From Prevotellaceae bacterium UBA1710 (GTDB taxonomy: Bacteria; Bacteroidota; Bacteroidia; Bacteroidales; Bacteroidaceae), in NCBI GenBank assembly GCA_002317355.1, contig DCJC01000030.1, positions 1 through 44,539 of the forward strand: DNA of 44,539 nt, given 5' to 3'. The notes beneath the pieces are model-generated. The model was not told the DNA's origin and searched no databases. It saw only the letters and a list, made by a program, of their open reading frames with translations. Positions 26,101 through 34,500 of the stretch are shown piece by piece. The position numbers and the translations under genes were made by a program. The stretch's first letter is position 1. The number at the start of each line of letters is the position of its first letter.

Positions 26101-26220
26101 CTCAAGGAGAGAACCTTCATCATCGTACCTGTAAGCAAGACTAAGGCACAGGGCTACGATCCTGAGGCTCAGGGCGTTGTCGTTAAATATAATGGCCTGA
26201 AGGTAGAGACAAAACTGTAG
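23179..26220 (+). CDS. GH31 family glycosidase with PA14 insert, probable alpha-xylosidase
   Basis: 1013-residue exported glycoside hydrolase. A signal peptide covers about residues 1-31 (hydrophobic core LLCTMAFGMICLPINA). Then come the GH31 N-terminal beta-sandwich, a PA14 domain at about 250-390 inserted in it, the (beta/alpha)8 barrel, and a C-terminal beta-sandwich of DUF5110 type. The catalytic nucleophile is D578 in WWMDASEP and the acid/base D688 in TWSGDIGTRWEDM. The PA14-containing GH31 layout is that of alpha-xylosidases from xyloglucan loci (for example BoGH31A and CjXyl31A), so removal of xylose from xyloglucan oligosaccharides in the periplasm is likely; alpha-glucosidase is the alternative. 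A GH3 gene follows 176 bases later. No SusC/SusD pair or sensor is in the window. Confidence 0.93.
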   Translation: MLKAKDKKLLTGAKLLCTMAFGMICLPINAINYERSNHGVTVHVTNGSATSPKLVRLEVMGDKIIRVSATAENQFADRQSLIVVDQSANANYTVKEEGDKVIVSTGKINGYVLTTTGEVWFTDANGKIIARDQKGGGKTFTPYQVTQIHADGKPETYKGWSMRQVFENLDDNEAIYGLGQHQADEWNYKGKNEELFQYNTKVTIPFIVSSNNYGILLDNYSLSRFGNPKDYSQLHKVFTLRDKDGKEGALTGTYKAPGQETLVRREDSIYFENLKSAKNLPAFKLDDATVVYEGTITPKMTGEYRFSHYYSGYQKIYINGKSVYTEDVLNTGKNDQEIWRTAWNPNARKFAVNLQAGKTYTIRIEWKPDGGEAYCGLRALEPVSRKEQQKVSFWSEMGQQLDYYFIAGDNADEVVGGYRTLTGKAQIMPNWLFGFWQSRERYKTQFEILDALAGFRKRHLPIDNIVMDWNYWVDDQWGAFEFDGKRFPDPEGMIDTIHANNAKIMISCWPKYYFKPNNFKELNEKGYIYQQSIKDSLYDWLGYKYAFYDAYDEGARKIFWRQLYEKLGTIGMDAWWMDASEPNVRDCTDMEYRKLLCGPTKYGSSDEYFNAYSIVNAEAIYDGQRAYETAMEKEGGDVHSTQWLQDNTNWDQRGFGNKFSPENKRVFLLTRNGFASEQRYSTATWSGDIGTRWEDMKAQITAGLNFSISGVPYWSQDIGGFSVEKRYQAAQEEFDKTGVENAYLKDWRELNVRWHQMGMFAPMYRVHGQFPFREPWNIAPEGTETYKAITACMDMRYRLMPYIYSLAADVHFKDYTMMRPMVMDFGKDKNVLNIAYQFMFGPSIMVNPVYKYGDRSRKVYFPKNNIWYDFFTGKVISNGGETKVLDAPYEHIPLCVRAGSIIPLGEAKEYVAQKKDETIRLFVYQGKNGEFTLYEDEGENYGYEAGRFSNIKFTYNEAKKTLTIGDREGEFPGMLKERTFIIVPVSKTKAQGYDPEAQGVVVKYNGLKVETKL

Positions 26221-26224
26221 AAGT

Positions 26225-26389
26225 GGCCTCTCCCCCGCCCTGACACATACTCCGATGTTAACATCGGACTTCCCCCGTAGGGAGGAAGCCCCATTCGGCA
26301 ACAAACGATCAACCTATAAATAAACATCAAATGATACCCTCTTCCGCGCACCGGCTCCCTCCCTACGGGGGAGGGCGGGGGGAGAGGCC
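26225..26389. repeat. Inverted pair of REP-like C-rich palindromic elements
   Basis: Between GH31 and GH3. Left copy begins GGCCTCTCCCCC-GCCCT (26224-) and ends CCCCCGTAGGGAGG; right copy (to 26389) is the same on the other strand. The left copy also carries an inserted segment, TGACACATACTC, a 12-base hairpin, GACTTCC, which recurs near 41638. The pair could fold into one large hairpin in the mRNA between the two genes. Confidence 0.75.
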
Positions 26390-26396
26390 ACAAATT

Positions 26397-28754
26397 ATGA
26401 AAAAGCTACTGATTATAGCAGCGATGGCAATGAACATGGTAGGAGTGCAGGCACAAGCACTTCTGCCATATCAGGACGAAAGCCTTTCGCTTGACGTGAG
26501 AGTGAAGGACGCTCTCTCTCGCATGACACTCAAGGAGAAGTGTCGTCTGTCTTATGCACAGAGTAAGTTCACAAGCCCTGGTTGTGCCCGACTCGGCATT
26601 CCTGAGCTCTATATGAGCGATGGCCCTCATGGAGTCCGTATGGAGATAAACTGGAACGACTGGGGACACGCAAACTGGACAAACGACTACTGTACCGCTT
26701 TCCCAGCGCTCACTTGTCTTGCAGCTACATGGAATACAGAGATGGCTGCAAAGTACGGTAAGAACGTAGGTGAAGAGGCTCGCTATAGAGAGAAGGACAT
26801 CCTTCTCGGCCCTGGCGTGAACATCTATCGCACACCTCTCAACGGCAGAAACTTCGAGTATATGGGCGAGGATCCATACCTCTCAGGCTCTATGGCAATT
26901 CCTTACATCAAGAACCTTCAGAAGAATGGTGTGGCTGCTTGTATCAAGCACTACATCCTAAACGATCAGGAAGTATTCAGAGGTCATGTTGACGTGAAGG
27001 TTTCCGACAGAGCCTTGTACGAGATCTACCTCAAGCCATTCGCTATGGCTATCAAGGAGGCAGACCCTTGGAGCATCATGGGCAGCTACAACAGATACAA
27101 GGGCATTCACAACACCCACAACCTCTATCTCACAAACGAGATCCTCAAGAAGGAACTTGGTTACAAGGGCGCAAACATCTCTGACTGGGGTGCAGCTCAC
27201 GACACCAAGCAGTCTGCTCTCTATGGTCTTGACATCGAGATGGGTTCCTACACCAACGGTCTTACATCTGAGGCAAACGGTTTCGGCTACGATGACTACT
27301 ACCTCGGAAACAGATACTACGAGATGGCACAGAAGGGCGAGATTAGCGAGGATGTCGTAAACGATAAGGCAGGACGTGTTCTTCGTCTTATCTTCCAGAC
27401 AGCAATGAACACAAAGAAGCCTTTCGGAAGCCTTAACTCAGAAGAGCATCTTGCTGCTGCAAGAGAGATTGCCCAGGAAGGTATCATCATTCTCAAGAAC
27501 GACAATCTCATTCAGAAAAACGAGGATTCAAAGCTCCTTCCTATCAAGGAGAGCGACTATAAGAACGTACTCGTAGTCGGCGAGAATGCCACACGACAGC
27601 TCTGCCCTGGTGGCGGTTCTTCTGAGCTCAAGCCAAAGGATGAGGTAAGCCCTCTCAGAGGTCTCACAGAGCGTTTCAAGAACTGGAACATCACTTATGC
27701 TGAAGGCTATAAGTCTGGTCCAAGCTTCTATGGCGGTATCGTGGAGATTCCTGCATCTGTAGAGGATTCACTCTATAATGATGCAGTCGAGAAGGCGAAG
27801 AATGCTGATCTCATCATTTACATCGGTGGTTTGAACAAGAACCACTTTGAGGATTGTGAGGGTGGCGACCGCCTCAGCTTCAACCTCTCTTTCAATCAGG
27901 ACAGACTCATCTCTGCTCTTGCTTCTACAAAGAAGAAGATGATCACAATCATCACAAGCGGCAACGCTGTCGCTATGCCTTGGCTCAAGGATATCACTAC
28001 TCTCGTTCAGTCATGGTATCTCGGCAGCGAGGCTGGCCATGCTCTTGCAGACGTTCTTAGTGGCGATGTTTGCGCAAGCGGAAAGACAGTATTCTCTTAT
28101 GCAGAGAAACTTGAGGACTATCCATCTCACAAGTATGGTCTTGTAGGCTATCCAGGCGTTGAGCCACAGGATCTTCCAGAGAAATATCAGTACGGTACAG
28201 AGGGTCAGCCAAAGTCTGCTGATCTGCTTAAGGAGATTAAGATCAAGGGTGAGGCTGGCGACATCAACACAAGCAAGGAGCAGAGAACTCACAACGGCAA
28301 GGGCAATGAGGTTCAGGTTTATGCAGAGGACGTGCTCGTTGGCTACAGATACTTCGAGACAATGAAGCAGAAGGTGGTCTTCCCATTCGGCTACGGCTTG
28401 AGCTACACTACCTTCGCTTATTCTGATGCTACCATCACCGACAATGGCAATAAGACATGGACTGCAACCATCTCTGTAAAGAACACAGGCAAGTGCGCTG
28501 GTAAGGAAGTTGTTCAGCTCTATGTGGGCGATGATAAGGCAAGTGTCGTAAGACCTACCAAGGAGCTCAAGGGCTTCCAGAAGATTATGCTTCAGCCAGG
28601 AGAACAGAAGACCGTCAGCTTCACTATCACAGAAGACGACCTCAAGTTCTTCGATGAGACAAAGCATGAATGGGTTTCAGAAGAAGGAACCTTCAAGGCT
28701 TACATCGGCAGCAGCAGTAGAGACGTAAAGGCTAAGTTGGCATTCAAGCTTTAA
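26397..28754 (+). CDS. GH3 family beta-glycosidase
   Basis: 785-residue exported glycoside hydrolase, probably a beta-glucosidase (or beta-xylosidase). I start it at MKKLLIIAAMAMNMVGVQAQ, a good signal peptide cut near residue 19; a longer frame from 26331 would put repeat-derived residues in front. The GH3 N-terminal barrel shows LGPGVNIYRTPLNGRNFEY, CIKHYILNDQE and the nucleophile D263 in ISDWGAAH. The alpha/beta sandwich follows with CPGGGSSELKPKDEVSPL, and the C-terminus is a fibronectin-III-like domain (KEVVQLYVGDDKASVVRP). Together with the GH31 enzyme it could break down xyloglucan or similar oligosaccharides in the periplasm. Transcribed with GH31 if read-through passes the REP-like pair between them. 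Confidence 0.93.
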   Translation: MKKLLIIAAMAMNMVGVQAQALLPYQDESLSLDVRVKDALSRMTLKEKCRLSYAQSKFTSPGCARLGIPELYMSDGPHGVRMEINWNDWGHANWTNDYCTAFPALTCLAATWNTEMAAKYGKNVGEEARYREKDILLGPGVNIYRTPLNGRNFEYMGEDPYLSGSMAIPYIKNLQKNGVAACIKHYILNDQEVFRGHVDVKVSDRALYEIYLKPFAMAIKEADPWSIMGSYNRYKGIHNTHNLYLTNEILKKELGYKGANISDWGAAHDTKQSALYGLDIEMGSYTNGLTSEANGFGYDDYYLGNRYYEMAQKGEISEDVVNDKAGRVLRLIFQTAMNTKKPFGSLNSEEHLAAAREIAQEGIIILKNDNLIQKNEDSKLLPIKESDYKNVLVVGENATRQLCPGGGSSELKPKDEVSPLRGLTERFKNWNITYAEGYKSGPSFYGGIVEIPASVEDSLYNDAVEKAKNADLIIYIGGLNKNHFEDCEGGDRLSFNLSFNQDRLISALASTKKKMITIITSGNAVAMPWLKDITTLVQSWYLGSEAGHALADVLSGDVCASGKTVFSYAEKLEDYPSHKYGLVGYPGVEPQDLPEKYQYGTEGQPKSADLLKEIKIKGEAGDINTSKEQRTHNGKGNEVQVYAEDVLVGYRYFETMKQKVVFPFGYGLSYTTFAYSDATITDNGNKTWTATISVKNTGKCAGKEVVQLYVGDDKASVVRPTKELKGFQKIMLQPGEQKTVSFTITEDDLKFFDETKHEWVSEEGTFKAYIGSSSRDVKAKLAFKL

Positions 28755-28765
28755 GCCTTTTCGAC

Positions 28766-28924
28766 CTCGGTAACAAGTAACAGGTAACAATAAGGTTTTT
28801 AGTGTTGAGTTTGCCTATTTTATAAATTCTATATATAATAAGGTATTAAACTCCTTCAAGATTTTCAGTAAAATTTTGGCGCATACACTAAAATCCTTAT
28901 TGTTACCTGTTACTCGTTACCGAG
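28766..28924. repeat. 39-bp inverted repeat enclosing 81 bases
   Basis: Arms 28766-28804 and 28886-28924 match in 37 of 39 bases when one is reversed. Each arm contains CGGTAACAAGTAACAGG or its near copy and then TAACAATAAG. It begins 12 bases after the GH3 stop codon, so it may serve as a transcript end. The third copy of the arm, at 30062-30099 behind the toxin gene, shows that the arm is a dispersed repeat, so the structure may also be a small non-autonomous element. Confidence 0.8.
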
Positions 28925-29210
28925 CATATTTTTTAGGGGGTTGAGCGCTCTCTAATTCTTCTCAGGAATAGCGATAACTATAAGGCAATAAAGTAGTTAC
29001 ACAATTCTACATCAATTCAGCTATCATCATTGGCAGTAACAACAAGCATATTTTGTGGCGAAAACAAGCAGCCTTGAATGATGAAAAAACGCGAAGAACC
29101 CGTTAGGTAACAATAATTTTACCATGAGCAGCAACAATTCATAAAGGCACATTAACTCATCAAAAAACAGAATTTTTCAAGCAAATAAGCGGTACGAAGT
29201 TTTACCCGCC

Positions 29211-29356
29211 TCCCATCAAGTTCCTATGTGATTCTTATATGGTTCTTATGTAGTTCCTATGTGGTTCCTATGTGGTTCCCATTTTTCTCTGCTCTATAAT
29301 AGGAGTAATAGCGGAGTAGTAACGGAGGATAAGCGGAGGGAATACGAAGGAAAATA
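29211..29356. repeat. 11-bp-period TCC/GGA array, two blocks
   Basis: Seven units starting TCC or TCT begin at 29211, 29222, 29233, 29244, 29255, 29266 and 29277, each 11 bases apart (typical unit TCCTATGTGGT). After 14 bases a block of GGA-type units begins at 29302, 29313, 29324, 29335 and 29346 (typical unit GGAGTAATAGC), again 11 apart. This is the longest and cleanest of the arrays. It lies 63 bases before the promoter of the toxin-antitoxin pair. Confidence 0.85.
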
Positions 29357-29418
29357 CGATTCAAAAATGGAATAAATGCAACGTTTTTCTACTTAACAGC
29401 AACTTTATTCATAAATCC

Positions 29419-29449
29419 TTGTCAGTATAAAAAAATATTATTAATTTTG
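29419..29449 (+). promoter_or_regulatory. Promoter of the toxin-antitoxin pair
   Basis: TTG (29419-29421), 20 bases, TAATTTTG (29442-29449), a good Bacteroidetes promoter. The start codon of the antitoxin is 88 bases downstream. Confidence 0.6.
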
Positions 29450-29536
29450 CAGCATCTTCCAAAAGATAAAGTCTTCATGGCAAAAGTTCATGAAATAAAT
29501 AAAAAAGTCGAATTTTTTTAATAAAACATACCACTT

Positions 29537-29791
29537 ATGGCAACAACATTAGCAGTGCAACCAGAGATGAACCAGATGGTCATTACGTTCGATGATGTAA
29601 GTGTCATGCAACATGTTAAGAAAACACTTTCACTAATGCGAGGTGTGAAATCCGTCACCATACCACGCAAGAAACGTATGTGTGGACTTGATCGTGCACT
29701 AAAAGATGTAGAAGAAGGTCGTGTTTATCACGCAGATAGTGTTGAAGACATGTTCAAACAAATCTTAGGTGACGACTATGTACAACGTTGA
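29537..29791 (+). CDS. Putative antitoxin of a YafQ/RelE-type pair
   Basis: 84-residue protein directly upstream of a YafQ-like toxin, with overlapping ends. It does not look like DinJ (no clear ribbon-helix-helix), and I do not recognise its family by name. The N-terminal half is a beta-rich segment (MNQMVITFDDVSVMQHVKKTLSLM) that resembles small Bacteroidetes antitoxin domains. The C-terminal half is charged (RKKRMCGLDRALKDVEEG, then a final acidic stretch), as expected for the part that wraps the toxin. Antitoxin function is inferred from position and size. Confidence 0.75.
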   Translation: MATTLAVQPEMNQMVITFDDVSVMQHVKKTLSLMRGVKSVTIPRKKRMCGLDRALKDVEEGRVYHADSVEDMFKQILGDDYVQR

Positions 29792-30053
29792 ATATACAGG
29801 AATGTTCCGCAAAGATGTCAAACTTTGTGCCAAACGAGGTTTAAACATCAAATTACTTCAAGACGCCATCTCAATCCTTGCCAGTGACGGTAAACTTCCA
29901 CCAGAGTATCGCCCTCACCTTCTTAGTGGTAAGTATGCAGGCATTTGGGAATGTCACATCAAAGGCGATTGGCTCATGACTTGGCGACAATACGATGACC
30001 GCCTTGAACTCCTTATGCTCAATACTGGCTCACATTCTGATCTATTCAAATAA
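29778..30053 (+). CDS. YafQ/RelE-family mRNA interferase toxin
   Basis: 91-residue ribosome-dependent mRNA endonuclease of the RelE superfamily, YafQ branch. Visible family positions are YTGMFRKDVKLCAKRG at the N-terminus, YRPHLLSGKYAGIWECHIKGDW (the His/Asp-containing centre, in two overlapping motifs) and NTGSHSDLF at the end; YafQ uses His residues in equivalent places. I prefer the ATG at 29778, overlapping the antitoxin by 14 bases; a GTG at 29769 would add three residues. Followed after a few bases by a copy of the GGTAACA repeat. Confidence 0.9.
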   Translation: MYNVEYTGMFRKDVKLCAKRGLNIKLLQDAISILASDGKLPPEYRPHLLSGKYAGIWECHIKGDWLMTWRQYDDRLELLMLNTGSHSDLFK

Positions 30054-30061
30054 CCACGCAG

Positions 30062-30099
30062 TCGGTAACAAGTAACAGGTAACAATAAGAAAATTAGTG
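30062..30099 (+). repeat. Third copy of the GGTAACA repeat arm
   Basis: The first 28 bases (from TCGGTAACAAG) are identical to the left arm at 28767-28794, and the last AGTG of the arm is also kept. It lies 8 bases after the toxin stop and just before the convergent symporter's 3' end. Confidence 0.8.
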
Positions 30100-30103
30100 T
30101 ATA

Positions 30104-31516
30104 TTATCTCAATATGCGGAGTCCTAAGTAAGTTAGGGCTCCGTTTATCATTAACAGCTCATAGCCGAAATGGTATGAGAAATAATTCGTGCAGATAGTG
30201 TCAAGAGCATAGCAGATAAGTGGAGAGGCTATGCAGATATACGGAATAAAGCTTTGTTTTTGAGGTTGCTTGCGAGAAGTAAGGGCATAAGTAAACAAGC
30301 CAAGAAGAGGTCCGTATGTGTATGAGCACATGATGTAAATGGCATCAATAAGACTTGTAGAGTTAAACGCCTTGAAAGCAAGGATGCAAACCGCAAAGAT
30401 GATAGCCATTGCCACATGAACACGATGGCGAAGACGCTCATCAGAAGGTCGCTCGCAGATGTCCACACAATATGTTGTGGTAAGGGCTGTAAGGGCCGAA
30501 TCAGCACTTGAGAACGATGCCGCCATGATTCCTATCGTAAAGAGGACGATCACTGGTGTGCCCAATATCCCCGTTGCAGCAAACATCGGCAGGAGGTCGT
30601 CTCCAGAAGCAGGCAACTGCATTCCCATCTTTGAAGTAAGGAGAATGAGAAGCACACCGAGACACATGAACAGCAGATTGGCTGGCACGAAGGCAACACC
30701 ATACGTACACATATCCTTCTGCGCATCACGAAGCGAACGGCATGTAAGGTTCTTCTGCATCATATCCTGATCAAGTCCCGTCATCACAATGACGATAAAC
30801 ATTCCGGAGATGATGCTGACGAGATTGAAAGACACAGAACTCAATCCGTTAGGTGAGTTCCAAACCGCACTTGCTGCTTCCGAGGCATCCATTCCAAGAT
30901 ACGAAACCACATTATATATTATAAGCAGAAGAGCCGTAAACATGCAGGTGGTCTGAAGCGTATCCGTCCAAACCAACGTCTTGATGCCTCCACTCTTGGT
31001 ATAGAGCCAGATAAGTGCCACCATAGCGATGATGATGACAGGAAAGAGCAGCGCCTTGTCAACGGAAGGGCACATCGGACCTATCACATAGTCATTCAGC
31101 AGAATACATACCACATAGAATCGTGCTGCCGCTCCCGTCATCTTCGACAGGAGAAAGAACGAGGCACCAGTCTTATAGCCTTTCTGCCCCACCCTATCCC
31201 GAAGGAATGAGTAGATAGTGGTAAGGTTGAGTCTATAGTAGATAGGCAAAAGGATGAACGCCACCGCTATATAGCCGAAGATGAAACCGATACACGTCTG
31301 CAGATAAGCCATTCCCGACTTCATCACCATTCCCGGAACAGATACGAAGGTAATGCCAGAGATACTCGCTCCCACCATACCGAAAGCCACCATATACCAA
31401 GGCGACTTACGATTGCCACGAAAGAATGTTTCGTTGCTTGATTTCCTGCCTGTCACAAAACGGCTATAGAAAGTCAAAACAACGAAATATAATAGAATAG
31501 TTAATAAGATAATCAT
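30104..31516 (-). CDS. Sodium:solute symporter family protein
   Basis: 470-residue membrane protein of the SSS (SLC5) family, with about 13 hydrophobic helices. The N-terminal part, RKSSNETFFRGNRKSPWYMV followed by GASISGITFVSVPGM, is typical. Also visible are GLDQDMMQKNLTCRS, with the family's conserved Gln-rich loop, and AASFSSADSALTALTT near the sodium site. The solute cannot be told; sugars, sialic acid or vitamins are all known for the family. Its ATG overlaps the mfd stop by 4 bases, so it is translated after mfd although the functions look unrelated. Confidence 0.92.
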   Translation of the reverse strand: MIILLTILLYFVVLTFYSRFVTGRKSSNETFFRGNRKSPWYMVAFGMVGASISGITFVSVPGMVMKSGMAYLQTCIGFIFGYIAVAFILLPIYYRLNLTTIYSFLRDRVGQKGYKTGASFFLLSKMTGAAARFYVVCILLNDYVIGPMCPSVDKALLFPVIIIAMVALIWLYTKSGGIKTLVWTDTLQTTCMFTALLLIIYNVVSYLGMDASEAASAVWNSPNGLSSVSFNLVSIISGMFIVIVMTGLDQDMMQKNLTCRSLRDAQKDMCTYGVAFVPANLLFMCLGVLLILLTSKMGMQLPASGDDLLPMFAATGILGTPVIVLFTIGIMAASFSSADSALTALTTTYCVDICERPSDERLRHRVHVAMAIIFAVCILAFKAFNSTSLIDAIYIMCSYTYGPLLGLFTYALTSRKQPQKQSFIPYICIASPLICYALDTICTNYFSYHFGYELLMINGALTYLGLRILR

Positions 31517-34500
31517 TTATTCGGATTTTTCATCTTACGCAGAACCTTAACCGCAGCACTCACGGAATCAATCATCTTAACCACAAGACGATTCTTTCCG
31601 CCTACCACCTTCAGGTCACACACACGAGGGTGGAAGCCTACATAGTTGAGTATTCTGCCAAAGATCTCTGACTTATAGAACACACTATCCTGACGCGATA
31701 CGAACTGCATCTGCATCATGTGCTGCTTGAGGATGATCTTCTCACAACCAAGGGCACGACCCAATCGGCGAAGCATCACCACCTGAAGCAATTCCTCACC
31801 CTCTGAAGGCACAGGCCCAAATCTGTCTTCAAGTCGTCTGCGATACGCATCAAGATCATCATCCGTCTTGATATTGTCTAGTTCGCGATAGAGAAGCATA
31901 CGCTCCGAACTACCAGGCACATAGGTATCTGGGAAGTACATCTCAAGATCCGACTCTATGTTACAGTCGTCCACAAAGTCCTCACCCGACAACTTCTCTC
32001 CTTCTGCCATCTGATCAGCATAGAGTTCCTGGAACTCATCGTTCTTCAGCTCGCTGACAGCCTGTGAGAGAATCTTCTGATATGTCTCATATCCAAGGTC
32101 TTCCATGAATCCTGACTGCTCAGAGCCAAGAAGATTACCAGCGCCTCGGATGTCCAAATCCTGCATAGCGAGATTGAAGCCAGAGCCAAGTTCAGAGAAT
32201 GTCTCAAGAGCCTCAAGTCTTCTGCGTGACTCCGTTGGAAGATACGACAATGGTGGTGCCATGAGATAGCAGAACGCCTTACGATTGCTTCTTCCCACTC
32301 GACCTCGCATCTGATGAAGGTCGGAAAGACCGAAACGATGAGCATCATTGATAAGAATCGTGTTCGCATTAGGCACGTCGATACCATTCTCTACGATGGT
32401 AGTAGAGAGCAGCACGTCATAGTCGTAATTCATAAAGCCCATCACCACCTTCTCCAGTTCGTCAGGAGTCATGCGACCATGACCTATAGCCACTTTACAG
32501 TCAGGGATATGCTTCACGATCATATTTCCCAACTTTTCAAGATCGGAGATCCTATCATGCACGAAATACACCTGGCCGTTTCTCGACATCTCGAAGTTAA
32601 TAGCATCCACAACCGTCTCAACAGAGAAGGTAGTCACCTCTGTCTGAATAGGATAGCGGTTTGGTGGAGGTGTGCGCATGATACTCATGTCACGAGCGCC
32701 CATCAGCGAGAACTGAAGGGTGCGAGGTATAGGCGTTGCCGACATGGTGAGGGTATCGATATTGGTCTTCAACTGACGGAGCTTCTCCTTCGTTGACACA
32801 CCGAACTTCTGTTCCTCATCGATGATGAGAAGGCCTACATCATGCCATTTCACACCCTTTGCAAGAAGTTTATGGGTACCTACAAGAATATCTATCTTGC
32901 CTTCTTCGAGGTCAGAAAGAATCTGCTTCGTCTGCTTTGCCGAGCGGGCACGCGTGAGATAATCCACACGAACCGGCAGATTAGCCATACGTTCGCGGAA
33001 TGTCTGATAGTGTTGGAAAGCCAACACGGTGGTAGGTACAAGCACAGCCACCTGCTTTGAGTCGCACGCAGCCTTGAAAGCAGCACGAACGGCTACCTCC
33101 GTCTTACCGAATCCCACATCACCGCAAACAAGTCTGTCCATCGGGCGCTTACTCTCCATATCAGCCTTCACCTCAGCCGTTGCCTTCATCTGGTCTGGTG
33201 TATCCTCATAGAGGAAAGAGCCTTCAAGCTCATGCTGCAGATATGAATCAGGCGAGAAAGCAAAGCCTATCTCATGACGACGCTTAGCATACAGTTTGAT
33301 AAGGTCACGGGCAATATCCTTGATACGCTTCTTCGCCTTCTCCTTGAGTCTGTCCCAAGCACCTGTTCCGAGTGTTGACAAGCGTGGTGGTTCCCCTGAA
33401 TCCGAGCGCTTATATTTAGAGATCTTATAGAGCGAATGTATCGACACATCCACCTTGTCATTGCCCTGATAGACAATACGGATCACCTCCTTGAACGAGT
33501 CTCCTACAGGCACACGAACCAAGCCGGCAAACTTACCGATACCATAGTCCACATGAACGATAAAGTCGCCCGGTTCCATCTCCTGAAGTTCCTTCATCGT
33601 GAGCGCCATCTTACCGGCACGAGCCGACTGGGTGCGGAGGTTATACTTATGGAATCGCTCGAATATCTGATGGTCGGTAAAGAGACAGAGACTGAGGTCG
33701 TTATCCACGAAACCGGCATGCAATGTCTTCGAGATCTCCCCGACCATATCAGCATTCACCCTTACTCTCTCAGATTCTGAAACAGGAGCAGTAAGAATAC
33801 TCTTGATACGCTCAACCTGCTTATGCGAATCAGAAAGAATATAAACCTTGAAATTCTGAAGAATATAATCCTCAACTGTTTGTGAGAGAAGATCGAAATT
33901 CTTGTGGATAAGTGGCTGAGGCGACATGAAGAAATGGAACGATGCGTCATACACGTCCTTGTCGTCCTTCTGTGCCGAAGTCTCCTTTATCGTTATCTGC
34001 TTGATAGCCGAGATGCTCTGGTTGAAGCGTGATGCCGGACAGAGATTCATCTGAGCATTCATCTCTCTACGGATCTCCTCCTGTTCCTGTTCGGTGGCAC
34101 CAGCCATCCTATCGGTCATCGCCTGTGAGGAGAAGCCCTCGTCAAAGGTTTTGCCTACAACATCCACCACGAAACTCATATCGTGACTTACCAGCACACT
34201 GCCTTCCGGAAGGAACTCCGTGAGAGGCACTTTCTTCTCCGAGAATGCAGCCAGCTCAGGCACGATGTCTATCTCCTTACGCCTGTCTGCCGACAACTGA
34301 TCCTCTACCTGGAATGTGCGTATCGTATCTATCTCATCTCCGAAGAAGTCGATACGGAAAGGCAGGTCGTTGGAGTATGAATAGACATCGAGGATACTAC
34401 CACGAACGGCATATTGACCTGGCTCATACACATAATCCTGCATACGGAAACCGAGGTCACGCAACTGATGCTGAACATCCGTTATGTCTATCCTCTGCCC

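Larger units (their letters stand above)
28755..29536. other. 782-base intergenic region with two repeat structures
   Basis: Contains a long inverted repeat (28766-28924), an 11-bp-period array (29211-29356) and a promoter (29419-29449). The stretch 28925-29210 is without recognisable features apart from one more GGTAACAATAA (29109-29119). No gene was found. Confidence 0.7.

Noticed and set aside
23380..26304. Long minus-strand frames opposite GH31
   Set aside because: They are shadows of the strongly biased codon use of the GH31 gene on the plus strand, which has clear catalytic motifs.
26331..26396. Earlier start of the GH3 gene
   Set aside because: It would place repeat-derived Pro/Gly/Arg-rich residues in front of a complete signal peptide.
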